Positions 37,620 to 47,758 of a stretch of 64,000 nucleotides of DNA are shown piece by piece. The position numbers were made by a program, and so were the translations under genes. The notes under the pieces were generated by a model. The model saw nothing but the letters and a program-made list of their open reading frames with translations. It had not been told where the DNA came from and searched no databases. Origin of the DNA: Symsagittifera roscoffensis (taxonomy: Eukaryota; Xenacoelomorpha; Acoela; Convolutidae); contig NC_087063.1 in assembly GCF_963678635.1 (NCBI RefSeq), positions 40,872,759-40,936,758 of the forward strand, in the 5' to 3' direction. Within the stretch, counting starts at the first letter, position 1. Each line of letters opens with the position of its first letter.

Positions 37620-40060
37620 AAATACTGCTTTTTCAGACACTTTTCTCTTTCAATTTTACAAAACCAGATCACAACAATCCTTCCCCTCGAACACACACTA
37701 TGACTGTGAAGAAAATGAACAAAAAACATTACACAAATATGCACTAAACAAAGTCACTCAATGTGAATCCGAACCACAATCAATCGAAACAACAAATATA
37801 ATAGCAACAATTTACTCAAAAACACGAGCTACAACACTGATAGGATATAAATTCACAGCGAGATTTTCCGAAAAGAAAGTACATTGTTCCCAAACGGAAA
37901 CAAGTCTCAAACGGAAACAAAAACAGACTAGATCATGAATCTTTCTATTAAAGTAACATCAAAAGACTATTGCACCTCAGCCCTGACGATTGAAAAAACG
38001 AACCTAAACGATTAAAAATCACATCAAACAAAGGTACAACCAGAAAATTGGTAAAATTTCAAGTTTTTCCAGATTCTGCACACCAAGCCGAACTTGAAAC
38101 ATACCAAGGTCATATAAGACTAGATGACAAATTTCCCTTCCACGACCACATGGAAGAATAACTTACGATCTCCATGACAAGAATTGGATACCACACATTG
38201 GAATAAACAACCCTTCAAATTGTAAAGCAGATACAAAAAATAAAGCATACCAAGAAATAATGTTTTTTGATTGGAAATAGAACTTGAAAAAATACAACTA
38301 ACACGTGATTTAAAAGATGAAACTATAATTTATCAAGGAGTCAGACTCCCTCGCAAAAACTACCAAGGATCCTACTACACGCACACAAGGAACAATTGTT
38401 TGGTTCCCCGAAGATAGCTGTACCACATTTCAAGTAGCAAAAATACACGCTAGAATGATAAAATTTCACCAAAAATAGTTCAATGAATCAATTCCGTTTG
38501 AAGATGTAAACCCTGACCAACTAAGACAAAAAAGTTATAAATTTAGAAACATCCATAATATAGAAAGTAAATTGACACGTTTCCAAATATACCCAGAAAC
38601 GGAACTAGCATGCAAATACCCCAAACCACTTTACAAAACACAATGTTCAGAAATTCTTGTCGAATACAAAGACTGTTTCGACATGAATACAGGAAAATAA
38701 AACTACATCCAATGGCTACATCTCACTCAACCACTGACGAAAACTCATATGTCCCAGTAAAATTATAAAAGAGCACAGGAAGAATTGGTGGAAAATTAAA
38801 ACCACAAGACATAGACAGTACACGCTTACAAGAACTATCACTTATGAACAACACTCAATTTGGCGCAATCTACTATGACATACACTTAGACATGAAATTA
38901 GACTAGACAATAAATAGAATTTTTCAAGAAATGTCTTTGACAGAACTTGGCACACTCCATCAATTATGCGAACTTGAACGCACGCAGTTTTTACAATCAA
39001 TTGCACTAGCAGTACTTAAAATCCCTTATGCAGGATATTTATTGTCAGGAAACAGATCAAATTTTATTGACTACGAAGTAAACATACTATGGTATTACAT
39101 TTGTACCAAAAAGTATCACCGTTATATGTTTTTGAAGATAAAAGATGTTATAAAAGAATCCCATTATTCTACAAAAACAAAGTACGTTTTGTTGATACAC
39201 TCTCCCGCCGAACTTATTTTTGGGATACAGCAGTCCCATGTGGATCAAAAAACAGCCACAATGTAGTAAAATTGAACTCTGACGAAGATAAATACTATCT
39301 TCTCACACCTTATCCTACACTAATGCAACCCCTCAAAAAATTTTCACCAGAAAGCATTAGAGCTATTGCACGTAACCCTAATATTGATTTACAATCAATT
39401 GGTATTTATTCTAAATCCGACATCCAACATCACATTCGAAAATAACAATTTCAAGAATTACTCACAAAAATGGACACAATACAACGACAATCTATAGATC
39501 AAAACCTACGCAAACTTGCAGAAACAGCAGGCTTTTCAGACATATACGCACAAGACTATAGCGGATATTTTAAAGATATAAAAGATTACATTTACTTCAA
39601 TGGCGAAAAATACAGACCCTAAGATATATAACCAATAAATATTTTTAATTTTGTAAATCTAAAAAACGAACTTCTTGCCTTTCTAGGATGGCACTATTAC
39701 ATCTTAGAAAGATTGACTATATTATACACAATGTTTAATTTTCTGGGATTTCTTTTCTCTCTTAAAAGGAATCTACAATACATGCGCTATACACACACAA
39801 ATAAACAGACAAGCAAACGTATCATGCATACTTTTTGCAGGATTTTTTGGAAAAATCTCAACATCAATCAATAAAATTCTTTCAGACGCTCAAATAAAAG
39901 ATTATAATACCAAACTATCAACAACACCAAACACGTATGACGAATCACGAAACAATCCAAATACAACACCGACAGCACCACAATTACAAAAAACCTCAAC
40001 CATTAACCACCCTCTAACATTAGTACTACGAAATTTTAGAAATATCTCCCTAAATATCTC
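37620..40060 (+). pseudogene. env-like glycoprotein gene resembling chuvirus-type G, broken
   Basis: The pieces read in several plus-strand frames. An N-terminal part (37640-37940) has Cys-containing segments (HYDCEE, TQCESEP, GYKFTARF). A middle part (38340-38700) has several Cys. The best part (38931-39450, frame change near 39100) has LHQLCELERTQ, then CYKRIPLF and YYLLTPYP, and continues with a helical segment and a hydrophobic membrane-like stretch near 39640-39770. This order of motifs recalls glycoproteins of jingchuviruses, whose relatives are known as env genes in some arthropod LTR elements. A surface fusion glycoprotein is inferred. At least four frame changes and several stops make it non-functional. 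Confidence 0.55.
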
Positions 40061-40072
40061 ATAAATTCAAAA

Positions 40073-40553
40073 TCAACTTATCCACAAAGCCCAATTCAAC
40101 ACATAGTAACCCAACAACCCAACATGGAATGCACAAATGAAAAAATTATGGAACAACCACATACCACTAATTTTCGTTCTCAGAACAAACATCCTTTTTT
40201 TGCTCACGATGAGCCGCCAATTTGGATCCCTCCATCGATCAATTTCCCACCCAGCCAACCTCCAGAACAATATCCCCATCATCCCACTTTTTGCTTTCCC
40301 CCCACCTCAGTCACCTCATCTTAACACTTCATCCAGCGTGGAATCAGATACTAATTCCAACACCACACTTTATAGCACTATCTCCCAATTCAACAATCCG
40401 ATATCGAAACACCCGACGAATTTGACAACTCTGAACCCAGTCCATCTACATTTTCCCAACCTTCCTTTCAACCCATCCATTCCCAAGTTAAAATTGAACC
40501 CTCTTCCCCTCCTTCTCCCATTTCAATTGTTACACCCACATATTCCCCCTTAA
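40073..40553 (+). pseudogene. Pro/Ser-rich frame after env (accessory gene 2, 5' part)
   Basis: Overlapping plus-strand frames at 40124-40324 and 40137-40553 are rich in Pro, Ser, His and Asn, with a frame change between them. No domain recognised. They resemble the disordered left half of accessory gene 1 in composition only. Confidence 0.3.
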
Positions 40554-41985
40554 CCAGTGAGCCATCCGATAACAACGACCAAGATAACACACAAATATCA
40601 CATGAACTTGATAACTTCATTACACTACAACAACAAGTACAACACCCTCAAACACTAACCATTGACCAACTCTCACGATCTATAACATCATCCAACCCAT
40701 CAACCCCAACCCCCTCTTCAAATTATACACCTTCCCAAAATCTTCCTCATCAACCCCATCATCTAGTACCAACCGCGCTTATAGAACCTTTAAAAGAAAA
40801 ATCCCCAATACCCCATTCCCATCTAACCCAGGAACATCCACCACATTTGTCAATCATCCACTTCATACTAATACCAGAGAATTCCTCCAAATTTGTCTAC
40901 ATTTTTCCCTCAATAAACGTACTTCCATTCAGACCCCAATGATGAAAAACCATATTATGTTATCGAACATGTTTTACACCCTACACTTACATGGAAATCT
41001 TATTACCACTTTACTAACCCACTATCAATACCACTATATAACACCCCTTATGATAATGAAGTATGTAGCATCCAACTCTATCTTTTAGCAACAGCACTAA
41101 TCCCAAAACAGTTTACGCAATCAGGTTACAGACAATAACTAACCAAATTCACAGCACCTAGAGGTAAGGATTATTCTATAGATTATCACGCTCATAGCAT
41201 CATTCGACCTAATGAAGATCTCTTTCTAAATAACGATCCATTCGCTAAACCCCAACTAACTGAAAAATTTTTCATCAAAACCCCATACACCTTCACTCTC
41301 AACATCTTAAATAAATATATGACAACGTTACCTCAGCAGCACTACGAAATATTCATGCTTATGATTCATAATTTAATAAATTTCACCACTTTTCACTAAC
41401 CTTTCATTTCCTCACACCCAAAGAACGTGATTTGCACTGTTCACATTAAGTCATATTACGAACTAAACAAACACATACATACACTTACTACAAATTCATT
41501 CAACACCATTACACCCTGAATATACTAGCACGACAACCTCACCATCGATATTTATATATTAACTCTAAATACACGTCACCATTTTTTCTTAACTTCACCT
41601 ATTGTATTAAAGACACTAACTTACAAGGCACCCTCCGAAATTATGACCCCATTACCCAGTTGTATATCTTCTGTCCCCTAACCAAACTCCTGAATGTAGA
41701 CGAACCCCGCCCACTAATTACCCCTCACGAATTGCTCCAGCCCGTTGAAGTCCCAATCCTTGATTTTATATGAAACACTCGCTATGATCACAAATTATAT
41801 AATCTTATTCAAAACACACCGTATGAACAATCACCTGACACTGAAAAACACAACATCATTAAAGCGCTCGAATTGCTTTGGCCACTTCTGCAAACTAAAC
41901 ACATCATTCGTTTGCGAGCTAAACTACTAACCTCACCTGATATCATCCACGATGTTTTTCCCCATGGTTTCTTCGCCGACAATTA
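40554..41985 (+). pseudogene. accessory gene 2 of the inner element, 3' part (unrecognised)
   Basis: Successive plus-strand pieces give a protein-like translation of several hundred residues when frame changes are allowed: a Gln/Ser/Pro-rich start, a segment around 40890-41390 with YYVIEHVLHPTLTW and RGKDYSIDYHAH, and a final part at about 41500-41985 with LFWPLLQTK-like helices ending at TAG near 41984. The amino-acid content is balanced, unlike the flanking noncoding DNA, which suggests a decayed real gene. No family recognised. Confidence 0.4.
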
Positions 41986-43571
41986 GGTAAAATGAATTCA
42001 ATATTTCACTAATAAATTCAAACAACACTAACCATTATGATTCAATGTTTTCATTTTTCTTTATAGGCACAATCATCAATCATCTACAAAACAAAAAGCA
42101 AAAAAAAACTGAAACTCTTCATCAATTCCTAAATTTCTATTTACCTATCTAATAATTGAAGCAATAAAATTCTCCCGTACAAAGCAGTAAATTAATATTT
42201 TAACTTTTTTCCCAAAGCAGTAAAAATTCATACAATTGAAAATAAAAATAATCATTTCAACCCCCAAATCAAGCAGTAAACTTCATAATTTTCAGGTAGT
42301 AAATTATTACAAATTCTTCATAAATTGCTGATAGCAGTACTAACCTTTTTACAGACGCTTCTTTGTATAGTCTCGCCCATAAATTCTATCCAAATTCGCA
42401 TTGCTCGCCCACAAACAGTTGCTTAAAATAATGAATTTAAGTTTCAACTTTCACTGATAACAACTCTAACAAGCTTTAACACGTTTCAAATTTACAAATT
42501 TTCCTTTAACCCGGCTGAAAAGGAATTATATATTAATCCAAACAAACCAACGAAAGCTTACTAAACACCATAAACCACAACCTAACAGCATGACCAAGAA
42601 AAGAAAACCCACGGTACCCAAACTGGATGAACACCAGCTTAAAAGTAGATAAATTATTCTTTTGAAGACTACTTTTAAGACTGAACACAAAAGAACAAAA
42701 CACCAAAAAGTCGAAAGAGAAACCCAAAACAAACAATTTGATTTTTGAGAAAAAGACATAACTAAAAAACAAAAGAAATCACTAATGATAAAAAATAGCA
42801 TGAAAAGTTGAATTAAAACAGGGCCCTCTAAAAAGAGAGCACGAAATTAAACCTTCACTTCTGGCTTAACCCACCAAGAGAGGACGTCCTGAGCATGCTC
42901 TATAGTCGGCCTGACCCATCGTTTTACATCCCTGCTTTGTGACACCCACGACACTATTTTTGAAGGGAGTTACTCAAGTGTGAGTAGCTCTTAAAAATAA
43001 CCGAACTAAATAACAACGCTTTTGCGATAAAAACTAATACAAGATCATGACTAAAAAACAAGTTTAACAAAGATTTATATATGTAAATAATACAATGAAA
43101 TATATAGATAATATACAGCCCAAAGACGAGCAGCAAGGAACTTGACAACCCAATCACACTCCAGTTACGGAATGGAAAAAACCCACCTGACATGCTGCCT
43201 ACAATCACTACACTCAATGGATTTGAACTACGACTTGGCATCGCAGCAAAGGAAATCCATTGCAAACAGAACAAAGACCGTCTCGATGTTAAAATATACA
43301 AACAGTTCCAAGTCACCAGGCACTGCCTCGAAAGACGAACTACATGCCGTTCTCAGACGAGATTGAGAATAAAAATGTTCCTATCTACCAGATCAACACT
43401 CATCACAACTGATCAGGATCATGATACGATCTCCCGAAACAACCGTGATGACAATCCTTCTTTCTAATCGGAAAAAAGAATATGCTCGCAACTTCTAAAG
43501 AAAGACACCATCATCCATCCTTCACTACAGTAGAAAACTGTAGAACTAAAACTCTGTAAACTCCGGATTGG
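41986..43571 (+). other. 3' noncoding region of the inner element
   Basis: A-rich sequence with repeated CAAAGCAGTAAA- and AAGCAGTAAA-like words near 42180-42340. A frame of 91 residues at 43192-43467, less A-rich than its surroundings, is unrecognised. No clean polypurine tract is visible directly before the 3' LTR. Confidence 0.4.
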
Positions 43572-43948
43572 TGGAACCAGATCTAAACTAGATTTTATTA
43601 TGGATATTTTTCTGATATTTTATCTCTATAAAATATTCAATACTAACCAATCATACTCCACCAAACTAACAACTCACTTATTTGTAAGTGCTGAAATTAC
43701 TTGTAGTTTCAATACCAGAACAATTTGAATTAAGCTTAGAATACAGTTGTTCTCATTCTGGAACTAGCTCGCATAAACCGGTGTACACTAGATCTATTGA
43801 GACTAGGAGATATAAGAGTAAGATTAAGATTGGTATTAGACTAAGAAGTTGCACGAATCTATCCGGCCGAAAATAAGATAGCGTGACCAGCAGACGGTGT
43901 ACCCTATCTGAAATTACTCTATGAGTACAGTACAAAAAACATAACTCA
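43572..43948 (+). repeat. 3' LTR of the inner element
   Basis: Starts TGGAACCAGATC and ends ATAACTCA; matches 10785-11163 along its length. A TATAAAA box lies near 43627. It is followed by the target duplication CGAT (43949-43952). Confidence 0.82.
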
Positions 43949-43952
43949 CGAT
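43949..43952. repeat. target-site duplication CGAT, right copy
   Basis: Second copy of the four bases at 10781-10784, directly after the 3' LTR of the inner element. Confidence 0.8.
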
Positions 43953-44138
43953 GATCTCCGCGGACTCTACAAGAAGGTCATGAGGGTTGATGTTGTCCTT
44001 TGGACCCACTGCTAGGAAGAATTGACCTATCCAAGATTCCCAGAGAAACGGCGGATTAACAGATGGTTTGGCCAAAAAGGGAGGGATACCTAACAAGTCA
44101 GTCCTATCTTCGTTCACAGGAACTGCTGGCTGCGTCAT
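43953..44138 (-). pseudogene. gypsy gag, 5' part, right of the nested insertion
   Basis: The minus-strand frame begins at an ATG whose last base is 44136, overlapping the end of the 5' LTR by one base. It runs about 62 codons to the insertion point. It contains PPFLAKPSVNPPFLWESW, a pattern typical of gypsy Gag N-termini (Pro-rich start, then a Trp helix). The frame continues without shift into 10780 on the far side of the inner element. Confidence 0.7.
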
Positions 44139-44461
44139 GACATTTGCCAAGAAATAACGAATCAAAACTTAATTGTTTAGTAAGATGTAAATTGATATTG
44201 AGTTGAATAGTTGGTTGCAAGAGTTAACGTTAGATACTCAGTATCAATTTGGTGTTTTATCGGTCAGAACTTTAACCGAGGAAATAGAGACAGAAGAATT
44301 AAATATACAGCGATGAAAGAAAACAACAGAGTGACCACGCACAGCGTGGCATTCAGTATAGGCCAATCAGTGACCTGGATTAGCGTTAATAAGTATAAGG
44401 CTGCAGCGTGGCTGCAAAAAGAACATATTGAAAGCGAGGAACCGAAGGTCACCTCATGACA
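44138..44461 (-). repeat. 5' LTR of the outer gypsy element
   Basis: Matches 4420-4750, beginning TGACATTTGCC and ending CCTCATGACA on the plus strand. gag starts directly at its inner edge, leaving no room for a usual untranslated leader; no TGG-type primer-binding site is evident there. Confidence 0.85.
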
Positions 44462-44750
44462 CACTGAGAATGAACAAGATACCTGCTAATGCTCAATGCA
44501 AATTAATTCATCTCGCCTTTTTAAATAGTATCAATGACAACTGCACCTGCGATTAAGATTGGTAACCCTGCAGTATTTGAGATTAATATATTAGTTCTTG
44601 AAAGAAATGAAAGTAACCGTTTTTCGGATGAACATTACAATCAATGGAAAAAAGTGATTTCATAACTATTTCACTAGATAAAGTGAGTATACCAACGTAT
44701 CGGATCAAGTGAGTTTAGCAGTATTTCGGATAAAAAGAGCTCTTAACTTA
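44462..44750 (+). other. host DNA, right half of the split dispersed repeat
   Basis: Starts with the CACTG duplication and continues the host repeat copy C (AACAAGAT, AATGCAAATTAAT, GCACCTGCGATT), then AT-rich sequence up to the PLE terminal repeat. No gene seen. Confidence 0.6.
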
Positions 44751-45060
44751 AAGAAATTTTTGCTAAAAAGTAAATTTCAAACGTTTTCGCAACTATGTGC
44801 ATCGTCAGGATTTTTACAATAAACTACTCTAAATGACGATAAAACATCAATTTACAAATGTTATTTACAATAAATCACATACAATTTGGTTCTAAACCAT
44901 CATGATAAAAAATTAGCCAATCACAGTTGACCTCTAAATTACTATTAAGATTAAAATACTTTTAACCTCTAAAATTAATTAAACATTTTAAAATTAATTT
45001 GTCTGGAAGTTTCTGAGTCATAATTTCGATTTAGACATGTACGTTTTGAATAAAAAACCA
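44751..45060 (-). repeat. PLE terminal repeat (pLTR), left/3' copy
   Basis: Begins AAGAAATTTTTGCTAAAAAG and ends TTTGAATAAAAAACCA, repeated in direct orientation at 48578-48887. It contains the candidate hammerhead ribozyme at 44770-44817. Confidence 0.85.
44770..44817 (-). ncRNA. candidate minimal type I hammerhead ribozyme (3' pLTR)
   Basis: On the minus strand a 48-base segment has the order stem I, CTGACGA, stem II, GAAA, short stem III, TTT, stem I. The stem I strands GTAAAAATC and GAAATTTAC pair at 7 of 9 positions, including the invariant G-C next to the core. Stem II is GCA/TGC closing a CATAGT loop with one extra T beside the core. Stem III is the minimal AACGTT. Predicted cleavage is after the third T of TTT. 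Minimal hammerheads in pLTRs are established for PLEs of several animals. The short stem II and the non-GTC cleavage triplet lower confidence. Confidence 0.55.
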
Positions 45061-45074
45061 AAAATATTTTGGGA

Positions 45075-47711
45075 CTAAATTTTCAGTGTTAACTCCCTGC
45101 TCCTAAACTCATCGCGCGTGTTCAAGCCCGGTTTCTCTTTCCTGATATGTATTGCCTCTAGTGTTAGCAATTTTGTTTGGTTGTTTGACCTATCTATAAT
45201 TTCCCAACTAAGATCTGCGCTATTTCCCTCAAGTTGGCATTGCTGAAGGTGGAGGCCTACCGGTGAGTCTGCTTTCCTATGTTCCTCAATTCTAGTGGTC
45301 AAATGTCGAACAGTTTGTCCGACATACGTGGAAGTGCATCCACTACATGACAGTTTATAAACCACTCTTGACTTGAGGTCATTAGAAAATGCTGACTTCA
45401 GTGATGGTAAACATGATTGTAGTTTTCTTGTGGTGAAAACCACTTGAACGTTCGTTAATTTTCGTAACCTGTTAGCAAAATATTGGCTCTGGTTACCTCT
45501 ATATTGCACCATCAGCATTGGGGGCTTTTCATCCTTTGGTGATTGAACTGACAAACCCCTGTCACTATCCAGGGGCTTGCCTTTACCCTCGATGATCTTG
45601 CACAAGGCGTCTGAAGCCACCTTTGCGGACCAATTTTCAGGGTACTGATTTGTCAGCCATTGCGCCCTATTAGTTTCCATAGCCTTATCAAATTGCTCCC
45701 AGCTAGATGTACTCCTAAAAACCCTGTGTACAGTGCCTTGGATAACACTACGCTTATACTGAGTTGGGGCGCAGCTTCTATAGTTCAGTATAGTCCCTGT
45801 ATCTGTTGGTTTTTGATACCAACTGCAAGTTACACGCCTATCCTGCGATATATTTATGTTCAAATCCAGGAACGGCAAATTCCCCTCCGAATTAGTTTTC
45901 TCTAGAGTGAACTGCAAATTTGGATGAAGAGAATTGGCGGCATCGAGAAGACAACTCGGCTCCCCTCTGACTGTTCTAACAATGTCATCCACATACCTGA
46001 GGAACAATTTCACCTGGGGAGTATCCTTCTCCTTGTTCTTAGCTCGGCAGCAGCTTTCACAGTACCAGACTATCTCGGTTATTGATGCGTATACGTCATC
46101 GGATATTTTTCCGCATTTTAGATGATACCAGTTTCGGCAACTCTCGCATTCAACCCCCTTTGATCTATATGTGACTTTCCTGCTGCAACATGGGCACAAG
46201 CCGTTTTTGTCATTAATTTGCTGTACCCCCGTTCCCACCGGTATTTGTTGTCGTAGAGCAAATTCGTATTCTTTCAGCCATAAGTTTGCCAGAATTACAG
46301 CGAGGGACGCTCCCATTGCTAAACCATCAACTTGTACATACCATGAATCATTACACTTGAAATATACTTTGCTGACCGCCATATTCAAAAGCCTTTTCAT
46401 GGTTGCTCTTTGAATTTCAGGAGGAGACTCCTGGCTGTACAGCTTCTGTAAAGCAATTTCAATTGCCTCCTTCAGGGGAACGTTGGTGTACAAACTTTTC
46501 ACATCAAGAGATATTATGGTTTCATCCGGATCTAGAGCAATGTTTTCTATTTTTTCTCTAGCCTCTTTAGTATTGGTTTCTATATTTGCTCCATCGATGT
46601 TGTCAAAAAACTTCGCAAGCATTTTGTTAAGATTCTCATACGAGCTGCCGGGAAGTGATAGTACAGGTCGTAGGGGTGTCTCATCCTTGTGTACCTTAGC
46701 TAAACCGTACAAACGGGCGGGTTGCCCCCCTGTTGATCGTATCTTAGAATATAACTGATCACTTATCTCGTCTCTTTTGTTCATGGCTAGTAACTCTTTG
46801 TTAAGTTCTTTCTCAATTTTCAGTATCACCTCATCAGTGGTTGCATCTTTTTTCACAAACTGAGCAGATTGCAACAAGGATTCCAGCTTTGATTCATATG
46901 TTTGTTTCCTCATTATGCAAAAACCAACCCCCTTATCAAAAGGCACAGCCAGCAACCCATTATCTTTGAGATATTTCCTCGTTTTTTCAACGGCTTTGTC
47001 TCTTGGGGTTTGCCGTACGTTTTTTGCATATGCCTTTGCCGCGGCTTCTATTTCACATAACGTTTCACCAGATGTTTTTTGATTTTTCAATTGTGAGAGG
47101 AAAATGTCGATATCCGCCAAAAAATGTGTTTCGTTAAATTTGTCTCTACTTGGATGCTTGGGGCCCATTGATAGCACTTCATATACCCAATCAGGCAGTT
47201 CAATATTATCAAGTACCCTAACTGATCGCTCATTTCTCCCCCCAAGAGGTTTATCTTGTCTCTCGGACAGTTTTTCTAACTTTTTTCTATGGTTTTCTGA
47301 TGTTGTCTTTAAGCTTGCCTCAACTTGCCGCCTCACGAATCGGAAAATGGATGCCCACCACTGTTTGTCAATTTCTTTTTGCACCAGTGATCTTGCTTTC
47401 CTTAGCATCTCCTCGTACCTTTTCCTATCCTCATTTGCCCTAGAAGTTTCAGTCCTTAGTAGTTTCAATTGAAAATTATGCACAGCTTGGTCCGAAAAAA
47501 CCCCGTTCTCGGGGACCCTAAACTTCAAAAAGTCCGGTATTAGATCGTTTTTCAGACATTTTCTCAGAAACTTCAGTCTATGTACAGATACTTGAACTTT
47601 TTTAAAGAATTTTAAATAGTCTAACACAATTTTCCAAGTTAGTTTCCTTTTCAAAATTTGTCTGAGCCAAACAGCAGGCAAAAGTACTGTGGTCATTGTT
47701 TTGCAGGCCAC
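45075..47711 (-). CDS. PLE reverse transcriptase with internal PHD finger and C-terminal GIY-YIG endonuclease
   Basis: An intact 878-residue protein. An N-terminal helical basic region (1-200) precedes the RT: conserved GQPARLYGLAKVHK (about 330), motif A LDVKSLYTNVPL (about 401), motif B GLAMGASLAVILANLW (463-478) and motif C YVDD (573-576). Between motifs B and C lies a C4HC3 cluster at about 506-553 (CPCC, CESC, WYHLKC, WYCESC), a PHD-type finger. The C-terminus has YKLSCSGC..TYVGQT..H with R and EH (about 786-815), a GIY-YIG nuclease. PLE proteins copy their RNA at nicked chromosomal DNA. It starts 48 bases after the upstream gene and has no stops. The finger inside the polymerase is the odd feature; it may read histone tails or bind nucleic acid (inference). 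Confidence 0.9.
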   Translation of the reverse strand: MACKTMTTVLLPAVWLRQILKRKLTWKIVLDYLKFFKKVQVSVHRLKFLRKCLKNDLIPDFLKFRVPENGVFSDQAVHNFQLKLLRTETSRANEDRKRYEEMLRKARSLVQKEIDKQWWASIFRFVRRQVEASLKTTSENHRKKLEKLSERQDKPLGGRNERSVRVLDNIELPDWVYEVLSMGPKHPSRDKFNETHFLADIDIFLSQLKNQKTSGETLCEIEAAAKAYAKNVRQTPRDKAVEKTRKYLKDNGLLAVPFDKGVGFCIMRKQTYESKLESLLQSAQFVKKDATTDEVILKIEKELNKELLAMNKRDEISDQLYSKIRSTGGQPARLYGLAKVHKDETPLRPVLSLPGSSYENLNKMLAKFFDNIDGANIETNTKEAREKIENIALDPDETIISLDVKSLYTNVPLKEAIEIALQKLYSQESPPEIQRATMKRLLNMAVSKVYFKCNDSWYVQVDGLAMGASLAVILANLWLKEYEFALRQQIPVGTGVQQINDKNGLCPCCSRKVTYRSKGVECESCRNWYHLKCGKISDDVYASITEIVWYCESCCRAKNKEKDTPQVKLFLRYVDDIVRTVRGEPSCLLDAANSLHPNLQFTLEKTNSEGNLPFLDLNINISQDRRVTCSWYQKPTDTGTILNYRSCAPTQYKRSVIQGTVHRVFRSTSSWEQFDKAMETNRAQWLTNQYPENWSAKVASDALCKIIEGKGKPLDSDRGLSVQSPKDEKPPMLMVQYRGNQSQYFANRLRKLTNVQVVFTTRKLQSCLPSLKSAFSNDLKSRVVYKLSCSGCTSTYVGQTVRHLTTRIEEHRKADSPVGLHLQQCQLEGNSADLSWEIIDRSNNQTKLLTLEAIHIRKEKPGLNTRDEFRSRELTLKI

Positions 47712-47758
47712 GAGTAATGAAACTCACAAGGCACAAAGCAAAACAAATCACACTCTTC

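Larger units (their letters stand above)
10785..43948 (+). mobile_element. 33-kb env-bearing LTR element with three tandem gag-pol units
   Basis: Bounded by LTRs of about 378 bp (10785-11163 and 43572-43948) and the 4-bp duplication CGAT, and inserted in the gag of the outer gypsy element. The internal order is primer-binding site 11166, leader to 12904, gag-pol unit 1 (12905-18520), unit 2 (18521-27990), unit 3 (27991-35493), then a 3' region with a small membrane protein, an accessory gene, env-like sequence and a second accessory gene. The pol type is Ty3/gypsy-like (YLDD RT, RNase H then integrase). Normal LTR elements are 5-12 kb. The excess comes from tandem amplification and the large 3' region. 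Every unit is broken by stops, frameshifts and deletions. The sense strand is strikingly rich in A and poor in G throughout. Confidence 0.82.
4420..44461 (-). mobile_element. outer Ty3/gypsy LTR retrotransposon, split by a nested element
   Basis: The element has LTRs at 4420-4750 and 44138-44461 in the same orientation. It is bounded by the 5-bp duplication CACTG (4415-4419 and 44462-44466). Read on the minus strand the order is gag (44138 to 43953, then 10780 to about 10260), zinc knuckle, protease, RT, RNase H, integrase and a long C-terminal tail, the usual Ty3/gypsy order. Removing the inner element (10785-43948) and one CGAT leaves about 6.9 kb, normal for the family. Several frameshifts and stops interrupt pol, so it looks inactive. 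The two LTRs differ at many positions, so it is not a very recent insertion. Confidence 0.88.

Noticed and set aside
10785..43948. Interpreting the inner region as three separate LTR elements or a provirus array
   Set aside because: No LTRs occur at the unit joints (18520 and 27990); only one LTR pair and one target duplication are present.
45660..47472. Several plus-strand frames of 60-122 residues across the PLE
   Set aside because: All are antisense to the intact 878-residue RT protein and have no recognisable features.
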